A DNA stretch of 64,000 bases from Cunninghamia lanceolata (taxonomy: Eukaryota; Streptophyta; Pinopsida; Cupressales; Cupressaceae), in NCBI GenBank assembly GCA_027924645.1, contig BSBN01001150.1:1736001-1800000 (forward strand). Direction: 5' to 3'. The notes beneath the pieces are model-generated. The model was given only the letters and a program-made list of their open reading frames with translations, was not told the DNA's origin and searched no databases. Every line of letters begins with the position of its first letter. Within the stretch, counting starts at the first letter, position 1. Both the position numbers and the translations under genes were made by a program. This document shows, one piece after another, positions 1 to 11,780 of the stretch.

Positions 1-2825
1 TCAAGAATGTAAAATGCAGAATCTTTACAAGCTCCAGAATTGAAATTGCATCTGGTACTCAAACAAAAGGTAATATCTTCCATCTAGTTGGTTCTAATAA
101 AAGTTTTCTGTTTGTTCAAGTTGATCAGAGTTGGTTATGGCATAGAAGGATGTGCCATGTGAATTTTGATAACATCATCAAGGTAAGCAATACTCAGGCT
201 GTAAGAGATCTTCCTAAATTGGTGAAACCTACAAATAGTTTATGCAAAGAATGTTAGCTAGGTAAACAGAGTAGAGTCTCTTTCAAAAGCAAGGATCAGT
301 CCACTACCGGATTGTTGGAATTAGTACATACTGATCTCTATGGTCTGACAAGAATCAAGAGTATGCAAGGTGATAGATATTTCATGTTGCTAATTGATGA
401 CCATTCCCGGATGATGTGGGTTACCTTCCTAAAAGAGAAATCAGAAGCCCTTGAGAAGTTTAAAATCTTCAAAGCTATGGTAGAGAATCAAACTGGATTG
501 AAACTAAAGTGTCTAAGGTCTGATAGAGGTGGTGAATTCACATCCGGTGAATTCATAGACTTTTGTGAGAAGCATGGCATAAAGAGACAGTTGTCTGCTC
601 CTAGGACTCCACAGCAGAATGGAGTAGTTGAGAGAAAGAACCAGACCATCCAGGAAGCTTCCAGGACAATGATGATGGAAGCAAATGTTCCTCAGATGTT
701 TTGGAGAGAAGCTGTCAGCACTGCAGTCTACACTTTTAACCGAGTTCAAATCAGAAACAATACCGGTAAGACTCCTTATGAACTTTGGTTTGGTATAACT
801 CCTACTGTGAGATATTTCAGAGTATTTGGTAGCAAGTGTTACATCAAAAGAGATGAAGATCTAAGAAAGTTTGATGCTAGAAGTGATGAAGGAATTTTCT
901 TGGGTTACTCCACTCAAAGCAAAGCATACCGGTGTTACAATAAGAGACTGAAAAAGATGATAGAAAGTACAAATGTGAAGGTTGATGAAGGAATTGAGAA
1001 GCCCTCAAGGTTTTATGAATATGATGAAGATGATCAAGATGGTGCTCTGATTCAAGGAACTCAATCCCTTCCTAAAAGTCAAATTCAGACTGATCCGGTA
1101 AATTAGGAAGAAGAGGTTTGTCTAAATGAACCTGATCAAGAAATAGCAGTGCAAGAGACTCCCAAAGTTCCAAGGTATGTAACTTTAAATCACTCTGAAG
1201 ATCAGATCATAGGTGACAAAAGCAAAGGGGTACAAACAAGGAGGAAAATTGCTCAAAATTCAGATGAATGTTGTTTGATTTCAAAGATTGAACCTAAGAC
1301 AATAAATGAAGCATGCAATGATGAAAATTGGACAAAAGCAATGGAAGAAGAGTTGATGCAAATTGAGAAAAATCACACTTGGGATCTTGTTCCCAGACCT
1401 AGAAACAAGAATGTGATTGGAACCAAATGGGTCTTTCGGAACAAACTAAATGAGGTTGGTGAAGTTATCAAAAACAAAGCCAGATTGGTCTGCAAAGGCT
1501 ACTCTCAAATAGAAGGAATTGATTTTGAAGAAACCTTTGCTCCGGTAGCAAGAATTGAAGCAGTCAGATTATTTCTTGCATATGCTGCCTTCAAAGACTT
1601 CAAGGTATATCAGATGGATGTCAAGTCTGCCTTCCTAAATAGTGATTTGGAAGAAGAAGTATACATTGAACAACCGGATGGATTTCAATTGTCTGATAAT
1701 GATGATATGGTCTGCAAGTTGAATAAAGCATTGTATGGATTGAAGCAAGCGCCAAGAGCATGGTATGAAAGGTTGGATAAGCATCTTGTGCAGATTGGAT
1801 TCAACAAAGGTACTGCTAACAGTAACTTATATTTCAAAATTGATCATGAAAACATTTTGATTGTTGAAGTGTTTGTGGATGATATCATTTTTGGAGGAAG
1901 AGATAGTATGTGCAAAACTTTTGCAAATCAGATGAAAAGTGAGTTTGAAATGTCTATGCTTGGTGAAATGAATTTCTTCTTGGGTCTGTAAATTACTCAA
2001 ACAAAGAAAGGGATCTTCATTTCTCAGACCAAATATGTGAAAGAATTGTTGAGGAAATTCGGTATGGAAGATTCAAAGCCAATGAACACTCCTATGGCAA
2101 CCGGATGTAAGTTGAGCAAAGATGATGACTCTCCAAAGGCAGATCAGACAAAGTATAGATCAATGATTGGTGGATTGTTGTATCTCACTCAGACTAGACC
2201 AGATATAATGTAGGCTATTGGTCTTGTGGCAAGATTCCAGGCTGATCCTAGAGAATCTCATGTTATGGCAATCAAAAGAATTTTTAGGTACTTGAAAGGA
2301 ACAATTGAGTATGGTCTATGGTACCCTAGAGATCTGGATTTCTCTCTTCATGCATATACAAATGCAGATTGGGCAGGAGATGTGGATGACCGGAAGAGCA
2401 CCAGTGGTGGAGCATTCTTTTTGGGAAAGAGATTGGTTTCTTGGCTAAGCAAGAGACAAGAGACAATATCTCTGTCTACAACTGAAGCAGAATATATTGC
2501 AGCAGCAAGTAGTTGCACTCAAATTTTATGGATGAAGCAGATGTTAAGAGACATGAAAGTAGAATATGAGGAGCCTATCACAATTTTTTGTGATAATTCA
2601 AGTGCAATAAACATTTCTAAGAATCTGGTGTTGCATTCTAAGACCAAGCACATATCTATCAAGTTTCACTTTCTGAGAGAACAAGTGAACAAGGATGAAG
2701 TCAGATTGGAGTATGTACCCTCAAAGGATCAGATTGCAGATATTTTTACTAAACCTCTCCCCAAGGACTCTTTTGAGTATCTCCGGGAGAAGTTAGGGGT
2801 CATGGCCCCTCCAGTGATGAACTAG
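1..2825 (+). pseudogene. Copia pol (integrase, reverse transcriptase, RNase H), broken
   Basis: One continuous frame with stops at 255-257, 1104-1106, 1989-1991 and 2211-2213, before the natural stop at 2823-2825. A GAG-pre-integrase domain with WLWHRR is near 137-160. The integrase core keeps all three acidic residues: D in HTDLYG, D in RSDRGGEF and E in VVERKNQ (about 327-640). The reverse transcriptase starts near 1290 (WTKAMEEEL), keeps the FAPVAR and [14 protein letters not shown] blocks, and has FVDD rather than the usual YVDD at the catalytic site (about 1873). RNase H has DADW-like NADWAGD, TEAEYIAA and the tail HSKTKHISIKFHFLRE. All four internal stops fit C-to-T changes at Gln codons; at 1989 the sister copy Cop-2 still has CAA. 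There is no frameshift. Not functional as it stands. Confidence 0.93.
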
Positions 2826-3093
2826 GATGCACTGATGTGCATCAGTCCAGTGGATATCACAGTCATATCTTGTGATCCAAATTGATGATGGGGAGCTGCT
2901 ACTAAGGGGGACCAGTTGGTATGATTTTGAAATGTTACAAGTGCAAGTATGAGCCCTTTGCCATTGATGTCAAAGGGGGAGAGAAGACATGTGAAGAGTT
3001 GTTGCTGATAGGGGGAGCTGTGACAGAAAAGAGAAGTTCTTATCTTGATGGTTTTTCACATCATATGTTGCCATCAATGAGAAACGGGGAGAT
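2826..3093 (+). other. Cop-1 3' untranslated region and polypurine tract
   Basis: No coding sequence. A polypurine tract (GAAACGGGGAGAT, 3081-3093) directly precedes the LTR and would prime plus-strand synthesis. A second purine-rich block follows the words CATTGATGTCAAAG near 2963-2990, so the region has more than one PPT-like tract. Another GGGGGAG lies near 3011. Confidence 0.8.
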
Positions 3094-3747
3094 TGTTGCA
3101 AGTATGAGGTTAACCAGTGTTGTCATTGATGTCAACATACTCATATTGCATTGGTAAGAAGGTTTGGATGAGCTGTGTGTTGAGGATATTAAGAAAAGTA
3201 GTCTCAATCAGGAACAGTGAAGAACAGTGATAAAAAGAAGGCAAATGTACTCAATAGGTTGAGAATCAGAGGATGCGGATTAAAGGGTTTTTAGATATGA
3301 GTCTTGAGATGATCCAGTTAAGATTTTAGAGGTCTGCATGAAGATATGAAAAAGTTGTGATCGGTCAAGTAGAACCGGTTCCGGGAGCTGTTCCGGAGTG
3401 ACAGAGTGTTACAAAAAGGTCCGGTGAGATCTGGAGGAGCATTGTCAGACTCTGCAGATTGGAAGGAGTGTTTGGGATGTCCTTGTGATGTTTCATCTCA
3501 GTTTGTACAAAGTTTGGAGGTCCGGAAGCACCTTCTTTAGTATGACAGTGGCGACAGACTGTGTTCTTGAAGTTCTGGATGAAGAGGAGAAGAGATTCCA
3601 GTGAGTAGAGGAAGTGCGGATGTACCTGGTTAATCAGGCAAGCTTGTGAAGGTTCTTGGATCATGTTGAGGTTATGTTGTCAGTCTGCATTGGTGGTAAA
3701 GCCTGAAATTGAAGATATTCTTCCGGATGAAGTTCTTGCTCAGACTA

Positions 3748-3832
3748 GCTGACCGGATGAGTTGTTCATCTTGCAAATGTTCTTGTGGTGGCTGACCGGA
3801 TGTATTAATCATCTTGCAAATGTCCTTATGGT
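3748..3832 (+). repeat. 43-bp tandem duplication in U3 of Cop-1 LTR
   Basis: Two copies beginning GCTGACCGGATG and sharing ATCTTGCAAATGT, 43 bp apart and ending about 40 bp before the TATA box. Repeats of this size and place are often enhancer units in plant LTR promoters; that role here is inference. Confidence 0.7.
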
Positions 3833-3873
3833 TGATTGCCGACTTAGATGATTGTTCCTAAGTTGATGTCTTG

Positions 3874-3883
3874 TATAAATAAA
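3874..3883 (+). promoter_or_regulatory. TATA box of Cop-1 LTR
   Basis: TATAAATAAA. The same box lies at the matching place in the Cop-2 LTR (6950) and Cop-3 LTR (11781). Transcription would start roughly 30 bp downstream, placing the hairpin array at 4044-4121 in the transcribed part of the LTR. Confidence 0.75.
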
Positions 3884-4043
3884 GGTTTGTGAGTTCATTT
3901 CAAAGAGTGTTGAGCAGTGGATGAGAGTGGTATAGCGAAAGAGCGAAGGGCAGAGTAGAAGTATCTTGGGCTTAAATGGAACTGATCCAGACATGGTAAA
4001 GATGTCAATCTCCAGTTTAAGTTTGTGATTCTTATCACTTTGT

Positions 4044-4121
4044 AGACAGTGTGTCTCTTGTAGGCAGTGTGCCTCTTTGTGAGCAGTGTGCTCGGGCAGT
4101 GAGCCCTAATTGGCATGTGCC
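4044..4121 (+). other. Array of five mini-hairpins (AGTGT/AGTGA loops) in Cop-1 LTR
   Basis: Four inverted repeats with 4-bp stems follow one another: AGAC-AGTGT-GTCT (4044), AGGC-AGTGT-GCCT (4062), GAGC-AGTGT-GCTC (4081) and GGGC-AGTGA-GCCC (4094). A fifth, TGGC-ATGT-GCCA, is at 4110. The loop is nearly constant while every stem differs and still pairs perfectly. The array lies between the TATA box and the end of the LTR. Function unknown. Confidence 0.8.
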
Positions 4122-4384
4122 ATTCATTTTTCTTATTCTTCTAACAGAGAATAATCCTTGGGTTAATCACCTCGTGGTTTTTCCCTTAACCGGGTTTTTC
4201 ATGTCAAAATCTTGGTGTCCAATGTGTTGATGATTATCTGCTCTTGTGTTTATGCATTATGCTTTCATGAATGATTAACTGATATGCTATTAACTAACAA
4301 AGAAGAATCAAGTGTTCAAAATAGAAGCAAGTTTTTGCACAACTGATTCACCCCCCCTCTCAGTTGTGTGCCCTAGATCTAACA

Positions 4385-5856
4385 TTGATGCAGATTAAAA
4401 AAAATCACACTTGGGATCTTGTTCCTAGACCTAAAGACAAAAATGTGATTGGGACTAAGTGGGTCTTCTAGAATAAACTGAATGAAGATGGTGAAGTAGT
4501 CAGAAATAAAGCCAGATTGGTCTATAAGGGTTATTCTCAAGTAGAAGGAGTTGACTTTGAAGAAAGTTTTGCTCCAGTGGTAAGAATTGAAGCAGTCAGA
4601 TTATTTCTTGCCTTTGCTGCCTTCAAGGATTTCAAACTATATCAGATGGATGTCAAGTCTGCCTTCTTGAATGGTGATTTGGAAGAAGAGGTATACATTG
4701 AGCAACCAGATGGATTCCATTTGTCTGATCATGGTGATATGGTTTACAAGTTGAAGAAAGCTTTGTATGGACTCAAACAAGCCCCAAGATCCTGGTATGA
4801 AAGATTGGATAAACATCTTTTGAAGATTGGTTTCAACAAAGGTATTGTTGACAGTAACTTGTACTTCAAGATTGATCATGAAAATATCTTGATTGTTGAA
4901 GTATTTGTTGATGATATCATTTTTAGAGGAAAAGATAGTATGTACAAGACTTTTGCAAATCAAATGAAAAGTGAATTTGAGATGTCTATGTTTGGGGAAA
5001 TGAATTTCTTCTTGGGTCTGCAAATCACTCAAATAAAGAAAGGAATCTTCATATCACAGACCAAATATGTGAAAGAATTGTTGAAGAATTTGGGATGGAA
5101 GATTCAAAGCCAATGAATACTCCCATGGCAACTGGGTGTAAACTGAGAAAAGATGATGAATCTCCTAAGGCTGATCAAAAAAAGTATAGGTCAATGATTG
5201 GAGGACTATTGTACCTTACTCAAACTAGACCTGACATTATGAATGTTGTTGGTCTTGTTGCCAAATTCCAAGATGATACTCGAGAGTCTCATGTCATGGC
5301 AATCAAGAGAATTCTCAGATATCTAAAGGGAACAGTTGAGTATGGTTTATTGTATCCTAGGGATCATGATTTTTCTCTTCATGCATATATAGATGTTGAT
5401 TGGGCAGGAGATGTGGATGACCAAAAGAGTACCAGTGGTGGTGCATTCTTTTTTGGGAAAAGATTGGTTTCTTGGCTGAGCAAGAAATAAGAGGCAATAT
5501 CTTTGTCCACTGCAGAAGCAGAGTATATTGCAACAACAGGTAGTTGCACTCAAGTATTATGGATGAAGCAAATGCTAAGAGATATCAGAGTGGAGTATGA
5601 AGAACCTATCACAATCTTCTGTGACAATTCAAGTGCAATAAATATATCAAAAAATCTGGTGTTGCATTCAAAGACAAAACATATATCCATCAAGTTTCAC
5701 TTTTTGAGAGAGCAGGTGAACAAGAATGAAGTCAGATTGAAGTTTGTGCCCTCAAAGGATCAGATTGCAGACATTTTTACTAAACCTCTACCTAAGGACT
5801 CTTTTGAGTATCTCAGGGAGAAGTTAGGGGTTATTACCCCTCCGGTTCTGAATTAA
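4385..5856 (+). pseudogene. Copia reverse transcriptase and RNase H, 5'-interrupted
   Basis: Starts at the residues equivalent to [13 protein letters not shown] of Cop-1 and keeps [42 protein letters not shown] and the catalytic FVDD (about 4909). One frameshift near 5090 separates the reverse transcriptase (through [12 protein letters not shown]) from the connection and RNase H part (NTPMATGCKL, DVDWAGDVDD, AEAEYIA, KTKHISIKFHFLRE). Stops occur near 4468 and 5488; the natural stop is 5854-5856. Closely similar to Cop-1, so the two are members of one family. Confidence 0.9.
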
Positions 5857-6178
5857 GGTGCACTGATGTGCATTAGTCTAGTGGATCTCACAGTCATATC
5901 TTGTGGTCTGGATTGATGATAGGAAGCTGCTACTCAGGGGGACCAGTCTATATGATTCTGAAGTGTTGATGCAAGTATGTGCCCTTTGCCATTGATGTCA
6001 AAGGGGGAGAGAAGACATGTGAATAAAAAAAGAGATTGTTGATCAAAGGGGGAGAAATGAAGAAAGAAAAGATATGTGAATAATTTTGTTAGGGAGAGCC
6101 AGTGAGGAGAAGTTCTTGTCTTGATGGTCAAAATAGTTTTTCACATCATATGTTGCCATCAATGACAAAGGGGGAGAT
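5857..6178 (+). other. Cop-2 3' untranslated region and polypurine tract
   Basis: No gene. It repeats the Cop-1 layout: CATTGATGTCAAAGGGGGAGA near 5990 is a first PPT-like block, and ACAAAGGGGGAGAT (6165-6178) is the one touching the LTR. Confidence 0.78.
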
Positions 6179-6949
6179 TGTTACAAGTATGGACCTAACC
6201 GGTGTTGCCATTGATGTCAACATACTCCTGTTACATTGATGTCAAGGATTGGATGAGTTGTGTGCTGAGGATATTGAGAAAATTAGCCCTATCAAAAACA
6301 TAGAAAAATAGTAAAGAAAGTGAAGTTCTATGAAGTAAAGCTTTCAGTTAGTTCAAGATCTGAGTACGCGCATCAAAGGGTTTGTAGATACGTGTCTGAA
6401 TGTTCTCCAGTCAATATTTCAGAGGGCCGCATGAAGATTAGAAGACGTTATGGCCATATGAGTAAAATTGGTTCTGGCAACTGTTCAGTAGTGACAGAGT
6501 GGCTCAAATAGGTCTAGTGAGAACTAGTAATGCAAATCATACTTTGCGGATCTGGTGGCATGCTCAGGAAGCTAATTTGAATTGACAACTCAATTGGCTC
6601 ATAGTTTGGAGGTCCGCAAGTGATTCTTCTAGTATGACAGTGATGACCATTTGTGTTCTTGAGGTTCCGGATGAAGATGCAAATGTTTGCAGTAAGAAGA
6701 AGTGGTGCAGATGTTCTTGGTGATTCGAGCAAGCTTGTGGAGGTCTCCAGATTGTGTCTAGTTCATGTTGTTGTTCCACATTGAAGATTGATCTCGTAAT
6801 TCTTTGAGTGATGGTGTTCTTCCCAGTCCTGGCTGACCAGATGATTTGCACATATTGCAGATGTTCTTGAAGGTGTTTTGCGAAGCCTGGTGTGTTCCTC
6901 AAAGAAGATTGAAGTCCCAGATATGCATGGCTGACAGGTTGATGTCATG

Positions 6950-6959
6950 TATAAATAAG
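6950..6959 (+). promoter_or_regulatory. TATA box of Cop-2 LTR
   Basis: TATAAATAAG at the position matching the Cop-1 box. Confidence 0.75.
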
Positions 6960-7115
6960 AGTTGTGAAGTCATTCAAAAGTATCAAGGTCATGATGAGAA
7001 AGCGATAGAGAGGAGAGGAGTGAAAAGCAGAAGTGTTGAGCTGAAATGGAACTGTCTCAAGCATAATGAAGATGCTATTCTCCAGTTCAAGTATGTAATA
7101 CTTATATTACTCTAT

Positions 7116-7192
7116 AGACAGTGTGTCTCTTATAGGTAGTGGGCCTCTTGTGAGTAGTGTGCTCAGGCAGTGAGCCCTAATAGGCAAGTGCC
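7116..7192 (+). other. Mini-hairpin array in Cop-2 LTR
   Basis: Counterpart of the array at 4044-4121. AGAC-AGTGT-GTCT (7116) is unchanged. AGGT-AGTGG-GCCT (7134) and GAGT-AGTGT-GCTC (7152) each carry a C-to-T change that turns a G-C pair into a G-U pair. GGC-AGTGA-GCC (7166) and GGC-AAGT-GCC (7183) keep three pairs. Pairing by wobble suggests the RNA form matters, but the sample is small. Confidence 0.75.
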
Positions 7193-7454
7193 ATTTTTCT
7201 TCTTATTCTTTTAATAGAGAATACAATCTTGGGTTAGTCACCCCGTGGTTTTTCCCTTAACCGGGTTTTCCACGTTAAAATCTTGGTGTCATATGTGTTG
7301 AATGTGTTTCCGCTCTTGAGTTATTACATTATGCTTCCATGATTAAATCATTATTATGCTATTGAAATATAAGAAGGCTTTAAGAATTGAATAACAGAAG
7401 TTTTGGTGACAACTAATTCACCCTTCCTCTCAGTTGTCTGTCCTAAAACCAACA

Positions 7455-7674
7455 TAGACAACATACTGAAACCGCATGATTAGGTCTTCAATTGCAGACC
7501 AATGCCAATCCAAACTTTGTCTCTCTGTTGTTGTCTCTATACACTGCCATCACTTAGCCAAACTAACTAAGTCTTCTTCACCAGACCAAAATCTCTATTC
7601 CAATCTTGTTTCTTTTCTTGTTGCCATCAATGACAACACCTTCAAACATCAAGCTTAGCTAAATTTCCAACATA
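7455..7674 (-). repeat. Fragment of a minus-strand copia LTR
   Basis: Read on the minus strand it begins TGTTGGAAATTTAGC at 7674 and carries GTTGTCATTGATGGCAACA. This is the same start pattern as the other copia LTRs here. The plus-strand edge (CCAACA then TAGAG) joins directly to the Cop-3 integrase region, so this is probably the 5' edge of a further element inserted in Cop-3, itself cut at 7454/7455 by Cop-2. No coding sequence. Confidence 0.6.
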
Positions 7675-10194
7675 GAGAATGTCAGATTGGGAAATAGACA
7701 AGGACAAGATTCAAGTCCAAGGAGTATTCTTCTACAAGGCCTTTAGATCTAGTTCATACTGACTTGTCTGGACCCACTAGGACAAAGAGTCTACAAGGTG
7801 AGAGGTATTTCATGTTTCTCATCGATGATTTCTCTAGGATGACATGGGCTACTTTCTTGAAAGAAAAATCAGAAGCTTTCAGTAGGTTTAAGATTTTCAA
7901 GTCCATGGTTGAATATGGAATGAATGCTAGAATCAAGTGTTTAAGGTCTGATAGTGGTGGTGAGTTCACATCAAATAAGTTTGAAGGATTTTTTGAAGAA
8001 CATGGAATAAAGAGGAACTATTATGTTTCTAGAACTCCTTAGCAAAATGGTGTTGCAGAGAGGAAGAATATAATTGTTCAAGAGATGGCTAGGATAATAT
8101 TGAGTGAAGCCAAGTTGCTTGATACATATTGGAAAGAAGAAATTCATATTGTAGTCTACATTCTTAACAAAGGGTAACTAAGAGTGCACAATACCAAGAC
8201 ACCTTATGAGCTATTGTATGGAAGACCAACATCAGTCAATTACTTTAGAGTTTTTGGAAGCAAATGCTACATCAAAATAGAGGAAGAAGGTTGGGGAAAG
8301 TTTGATTCTAGGTTTGATGAAGGAATATTTCTTGGATACTCAACTAGGAGCAAAGCTTACAAGTGCTATAATAAAAGGATGAGGAAGATAGTTGAGAGTG
8401 AAAATGTTAAGGTTGATGAAGAGTCACATCAAATCACATATGAGCAAGAAGATTGTTGGTCAAATGTACCTGCCTGCATAGAAGAAGAAGAAGTTGAAGA
8501 AAAGGAAGAAACTCAAGAGAAGACTACCAAGGGTCCTGCCAAGTATGTTCAGAAGAATCATTTAGAAGATCAGATCATTGGAGACAAGAATGAAGGAGTG
8601 CAGAGAAGAAGAAGATTTGCAAGAGCAAATGAATAGGTAAAATTTTCTTTATTGTCAAGAGTAGAACCTAAAACTTTTACTGATGCTAGCAAGGATGAAG
8701 GATGGATTCAAGCAATGGAAGAAGATATAAATCATATTGATAAAAATCAGACATGGGAGTTGGTGTAAAGACCTACAAACAAAAATGTGATAGGCACTAA
8801 ATGGGTGTTCAGAAACAAATTGAATGAAGATGGAGAAGAGGTGATAAACAAAGCAAGGCTGGTCTGCAAAGGCTATTCACAAGTAGAAGGAATTGATTTT
8901 TAGGGAGATATTTTCTCCGATGGCCAGAATGGAGGCAATCAGAACATTTCTTTCTTTTATAGTGCACAAGGGATTCAAGGTATATCAAATGGATGTCAAA
9001 TCTGCTTTCTTGAATGGTGATTTAGAAGTCTACATAGAGAAACCTGACGAATTTCAGTTATCAGAAGACCCAAACATGGTATGCAGACTTAAGAAGGCTT
9101 TCTATGGTCTCAAACAAGCCCCTAGGGCTTGGTATGCAAGGTTGGACAAGTACAGTTTACTCCAGCAGGGCTTCAATAAAGCTACCACAAATAGTAATCT
9201 TTACATTAAAATTGAGGGTGAATGAATTCTAATTATATTTATGTATGTTGATGATATAATCTTTGGTGGTAATGAAGAAATGTGTAAGAAGTTTGTAGAA
9301 GAGATGTAGAAAGATTTTGAAATTTCTATGATAGGTGAGTTATCATTCTTTCTTGGACTCCAAATTGCTTAATCAAATGATAGCATCTTTATCTCTCAAG
9401 AAAAGTATGTCAAGGAGATGTTGAAGAAGTTTGGCATGGAAGATTGCAAACTAGTGAGTACTCCTATGGTAATAGGTTGTCATTTAAGTAAAGATGAGGA
9501 GTCACCTTAGGTTAATCAGACTTTGTATAGGTCTATGATTGGGAGCCTACTATACCTAAAAACATAAAGTCCTGACATTAAGCAAGCAGTGTGTTTGGTT
9601 TCAAGGTTTCAAGTTGGTCCTAAAGAAACATATCTGAAGGTAGTCAAATGGATATTTAGATATTTGAAGAGCACTCCAGAATATGGATTGTGGTATCAAA
9701 AGGGTGATGATTTTTCCCTAAGTGTTTATACTGATGCAAATTCAACTGGCAGTGTTGATGATAGAAGAAGCACCAGTAGTGGAGTTTTCTTTTTGGGAGA
9801 TAGATTGATCTCTTGGTTTAGTAAAAAGTAGGATTCAGTGTCTTTATCAACAATAGAAGCAAACTATATAACTATAGCATCCTACTACACTGAAGTGGTA
9901 TGGATGAAATAAATATTGAAGAATATCAAGGTCGTGTATGATGAGCCCACTCCTATTCTTTGTGATAATACAAGTTCCATCAATATTTCAAAGAATCCAG
10001 TGATGCATTCTTGAACAAAGCACATATCTATTAGGTATCACTTTTTGAGAGAGACGGTTGCAAATCAAGAAGTCAGATTGGAATATGTTCCTACAAAAGA
10101 TTAGGTTAGAGACATCTTTACAAAGGCTCTTTCCAAGGACACATTTGATTATCTCAGACAGAAGTTAGGGGTTGTTGCCCCTCCTTCTAACTAG
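7675..10194 (+). pseudogene. Copia pol of Cop-3, heavily broken
   Basis: The integrase core is recognisable (HTDLSGPTRTKS, RSDSGGEF, then a TAG where the TPQQNGV motif begins and VAERKN after it). The integrase C-terminal block KTPYELLYGRPTSV starts near 8199. The reverse transcriptase has [19 protein letters not shown], shortened by two residues compared with Cop-1, plus [14 protein letters not shown] and [10 protein letters not shown]. RNase H runs from about 9589 to 10194 and ends VVAPPSN. At least a dozen stops are present, for example near 8040, 8765, 8902, 9307, 9370, 9508, 9829 and 10102, and the frame shifts between 8640 and 8890. Most stops fit Gln to stop. Confidence 0.9.
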
Positions 10195-11780
10195 ATGCAT
10201 AGATGGTGCATCTACCCAGGGGAAGATCAAAGTATATCTTTATCATTGGATTGATGGAGACTACCTCTTACGGGAGTAGGTAGAAAGATACTAAGAAGGT
10301 TGTTGAAGATAGGGAGAGATTGTTTGTTTTTACAGGTTCAGAGGAAGACCACTAGCCCTTTGTCCTTGATGTCAAAGGGGAGAATTTTGCATATCAGGTC
10401 AAGTGTTTCCATCAATGCCAAAGAGGGAGATTGTTGCATATGTTTTGTCATTGATGTCAACAGTGGTATGAAGTGATGAAAGGAAAAAGATGCCAAAGGA
10501 GGAGATAGTTGTAGATTGGTGATCAATGTTGCCAAGAGAGTAAGTGTTCAAAGGAAGAGTTCAAAGAAGTGGATAAAGGAGTGATGACCAGAGAATTTGT
10601 GAAGTGAAGGGTAAAGTGTTGGAAGTCATGTACTATGCATACTATTGGATCAGTACCATCTATACACAGTTGTACCCTATCTTTTTAAGTTCATAGACAA
10701 AGGATGTACTAACTTGAAGACTCTTTTTTTGTTGAAAAGTGTTATGATTGTAGTCTTTGATGTTGTGAATGTTGTATTCTTTAGTTCCTAATGAAAATCA
10801 TTGCTTAAGTTGTGAAAGAAAGTGCAAGGCACTGGAAGTTGCATTGAAGAAGCTTGGAAGAATGCTTTGCATTCCTTTGCATTTGAAGATATGGCCTTGA
10901 AGTTTGGAAGATAGACAGAGATAGGTGTGAAGTGTGTATGTTCTTGATTTTAGAGCATGAAAGTCACTGTAGAAGATTCTAGAGCTTACGGAGTGAAGAC
11001 AATGGTTCTATGTTTTTGCAGTCAGGAAGAGTCAAAGAAGCACTCCGCATTTCTCTACTTTTGAAGATGTGGTCTTGTGAATTGAAGGATAAGCGGATAA
11101 AGATGAGAGGTATTACATATTCAAGTTTTAGATTTTATGATGTACCACAGAGGTTCTCCAGAGTTAGCAAAGTAAAGACATGTTGTTGATTAGGGTTGCC
11201 TAAAGGAGAAAGTGAAAGCCATTGCATTTCACTACATTACATTGTGTGGTGTTGCTATTTTGAGGATAAGTTCAGAGTACCTGCATGTTTGCTTATCCAA
11301 GTTTCAAGTGTTGAAGTGTACCGCAAGTCTACTTTTCATTGTTCTATCTCAAGACTATTTGCTTAGAGTTTGCAAATCATGCTAGGTTCAGGGTGTGTTT
11401 ATTTGCACCAGAACGAAAATATATAATTCAAAGAAAGGAATGTTTGAGAATGTGTTTACAAGTCATATAATGACTATGAAGTGATTCACATGAGGTAATC
11501 TGGTCTCTACGGTACCACTTTAGGTTTGGAGCCATAATGTGGAAGGATACGTGTTGTTGGACCAACTTGATGTGTTTTGATGATTGCACCTGATGCTTGG
11601 AAGTGTGCACCAACATGAAAGAATTTGCTAAGGAAGAATAGGTCCTGGTTATCACTTGGCTTGAACTGCTTTGGATTTCTACATCTTTTGGGAGTCGACA
11701 TTGTTGAGGTCATTGCACATTTCATGTTGCATGTTTCATCTTGGCTGATAAAGGAGAAAGTTTTTGAAGCCTGCTGAGGA

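Larger units (their letters stand above)
1..4384 (+). mobile_element. Cop-1: Ty1/copia element, right-hand part with 3' LTR
   Basis: The order GAG-pre-integrase, integrase, reverse transcriptase, RNase H, polypurine tract, 3' LTR is that of a Ty1/copia retrotransposon. The 5' LTR, gag and protease lie left of the window. The 3' LTR ends TAACA at 4384 and the next base resumes in the middle of the reverse transcriptase of a second, closely related copy (Cop-2), at the point that matches position 1353 here. The simplest reading is that Cop-1 inserted into Cop-2. The body is in one frame with few stops, so it is among the younger elements in the window. Confidence 0.93.
3094..4384 (+). repeat. 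Cop-1 3' LTR
   Basis: Starts TGTTGCAAGTATG directly after the polypurine tract and ends CTAACA. It aligns end to end with the Cop-2 LTR at 6179-7454: both begin TGTTRCAAGTATG, share CATTGATGTCAACATACTC, have a TATA box in the same relative place, and end with CTCTCAGTTGTNTG. It holds the common copia block GTGGTTTTTCCC...GGGTTTT near 4173. Length 1291 bp. Confidence 0.92.
4385..7454 (+). mobile_element. Cop-2: copia element, right-hand part
   Basis: Begins abruptly inside the reverse transcriptase at the edge of the Cop-1 LTR and runs to a complete 3' LTR. Sequence and LTR place it in the same family as Cop-1. Its left half should lie upstream of the missing Cop-1 5' LTR. If so, the 5 bp after Cop-1 (TTGAT, 4385-4389) should be repeated just left of that LTR. 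Confidence 0.88.
6179..7454 (+). repeat. Cop-2 3' LTR
   Basis: TGTTACAAGTATGG to CCAACA, 1276 bp, colinear with the Cop-1 LTR. The TATA box is at 6950-6959 (TATAAATAAG). The conserved block GTGGTTTTTCCCTTAACCGGG plus TTTTCCACG near 7244 can fold with CGTGG pairing to CCACG. Confidence 0.92.

Noticed and set aside
4044..4121. CRISPR-like array
   Set aside because: The repeated unit is only the short hairpin loop, spacing is irregular, there are no cas genes and the context is a plant LTR.
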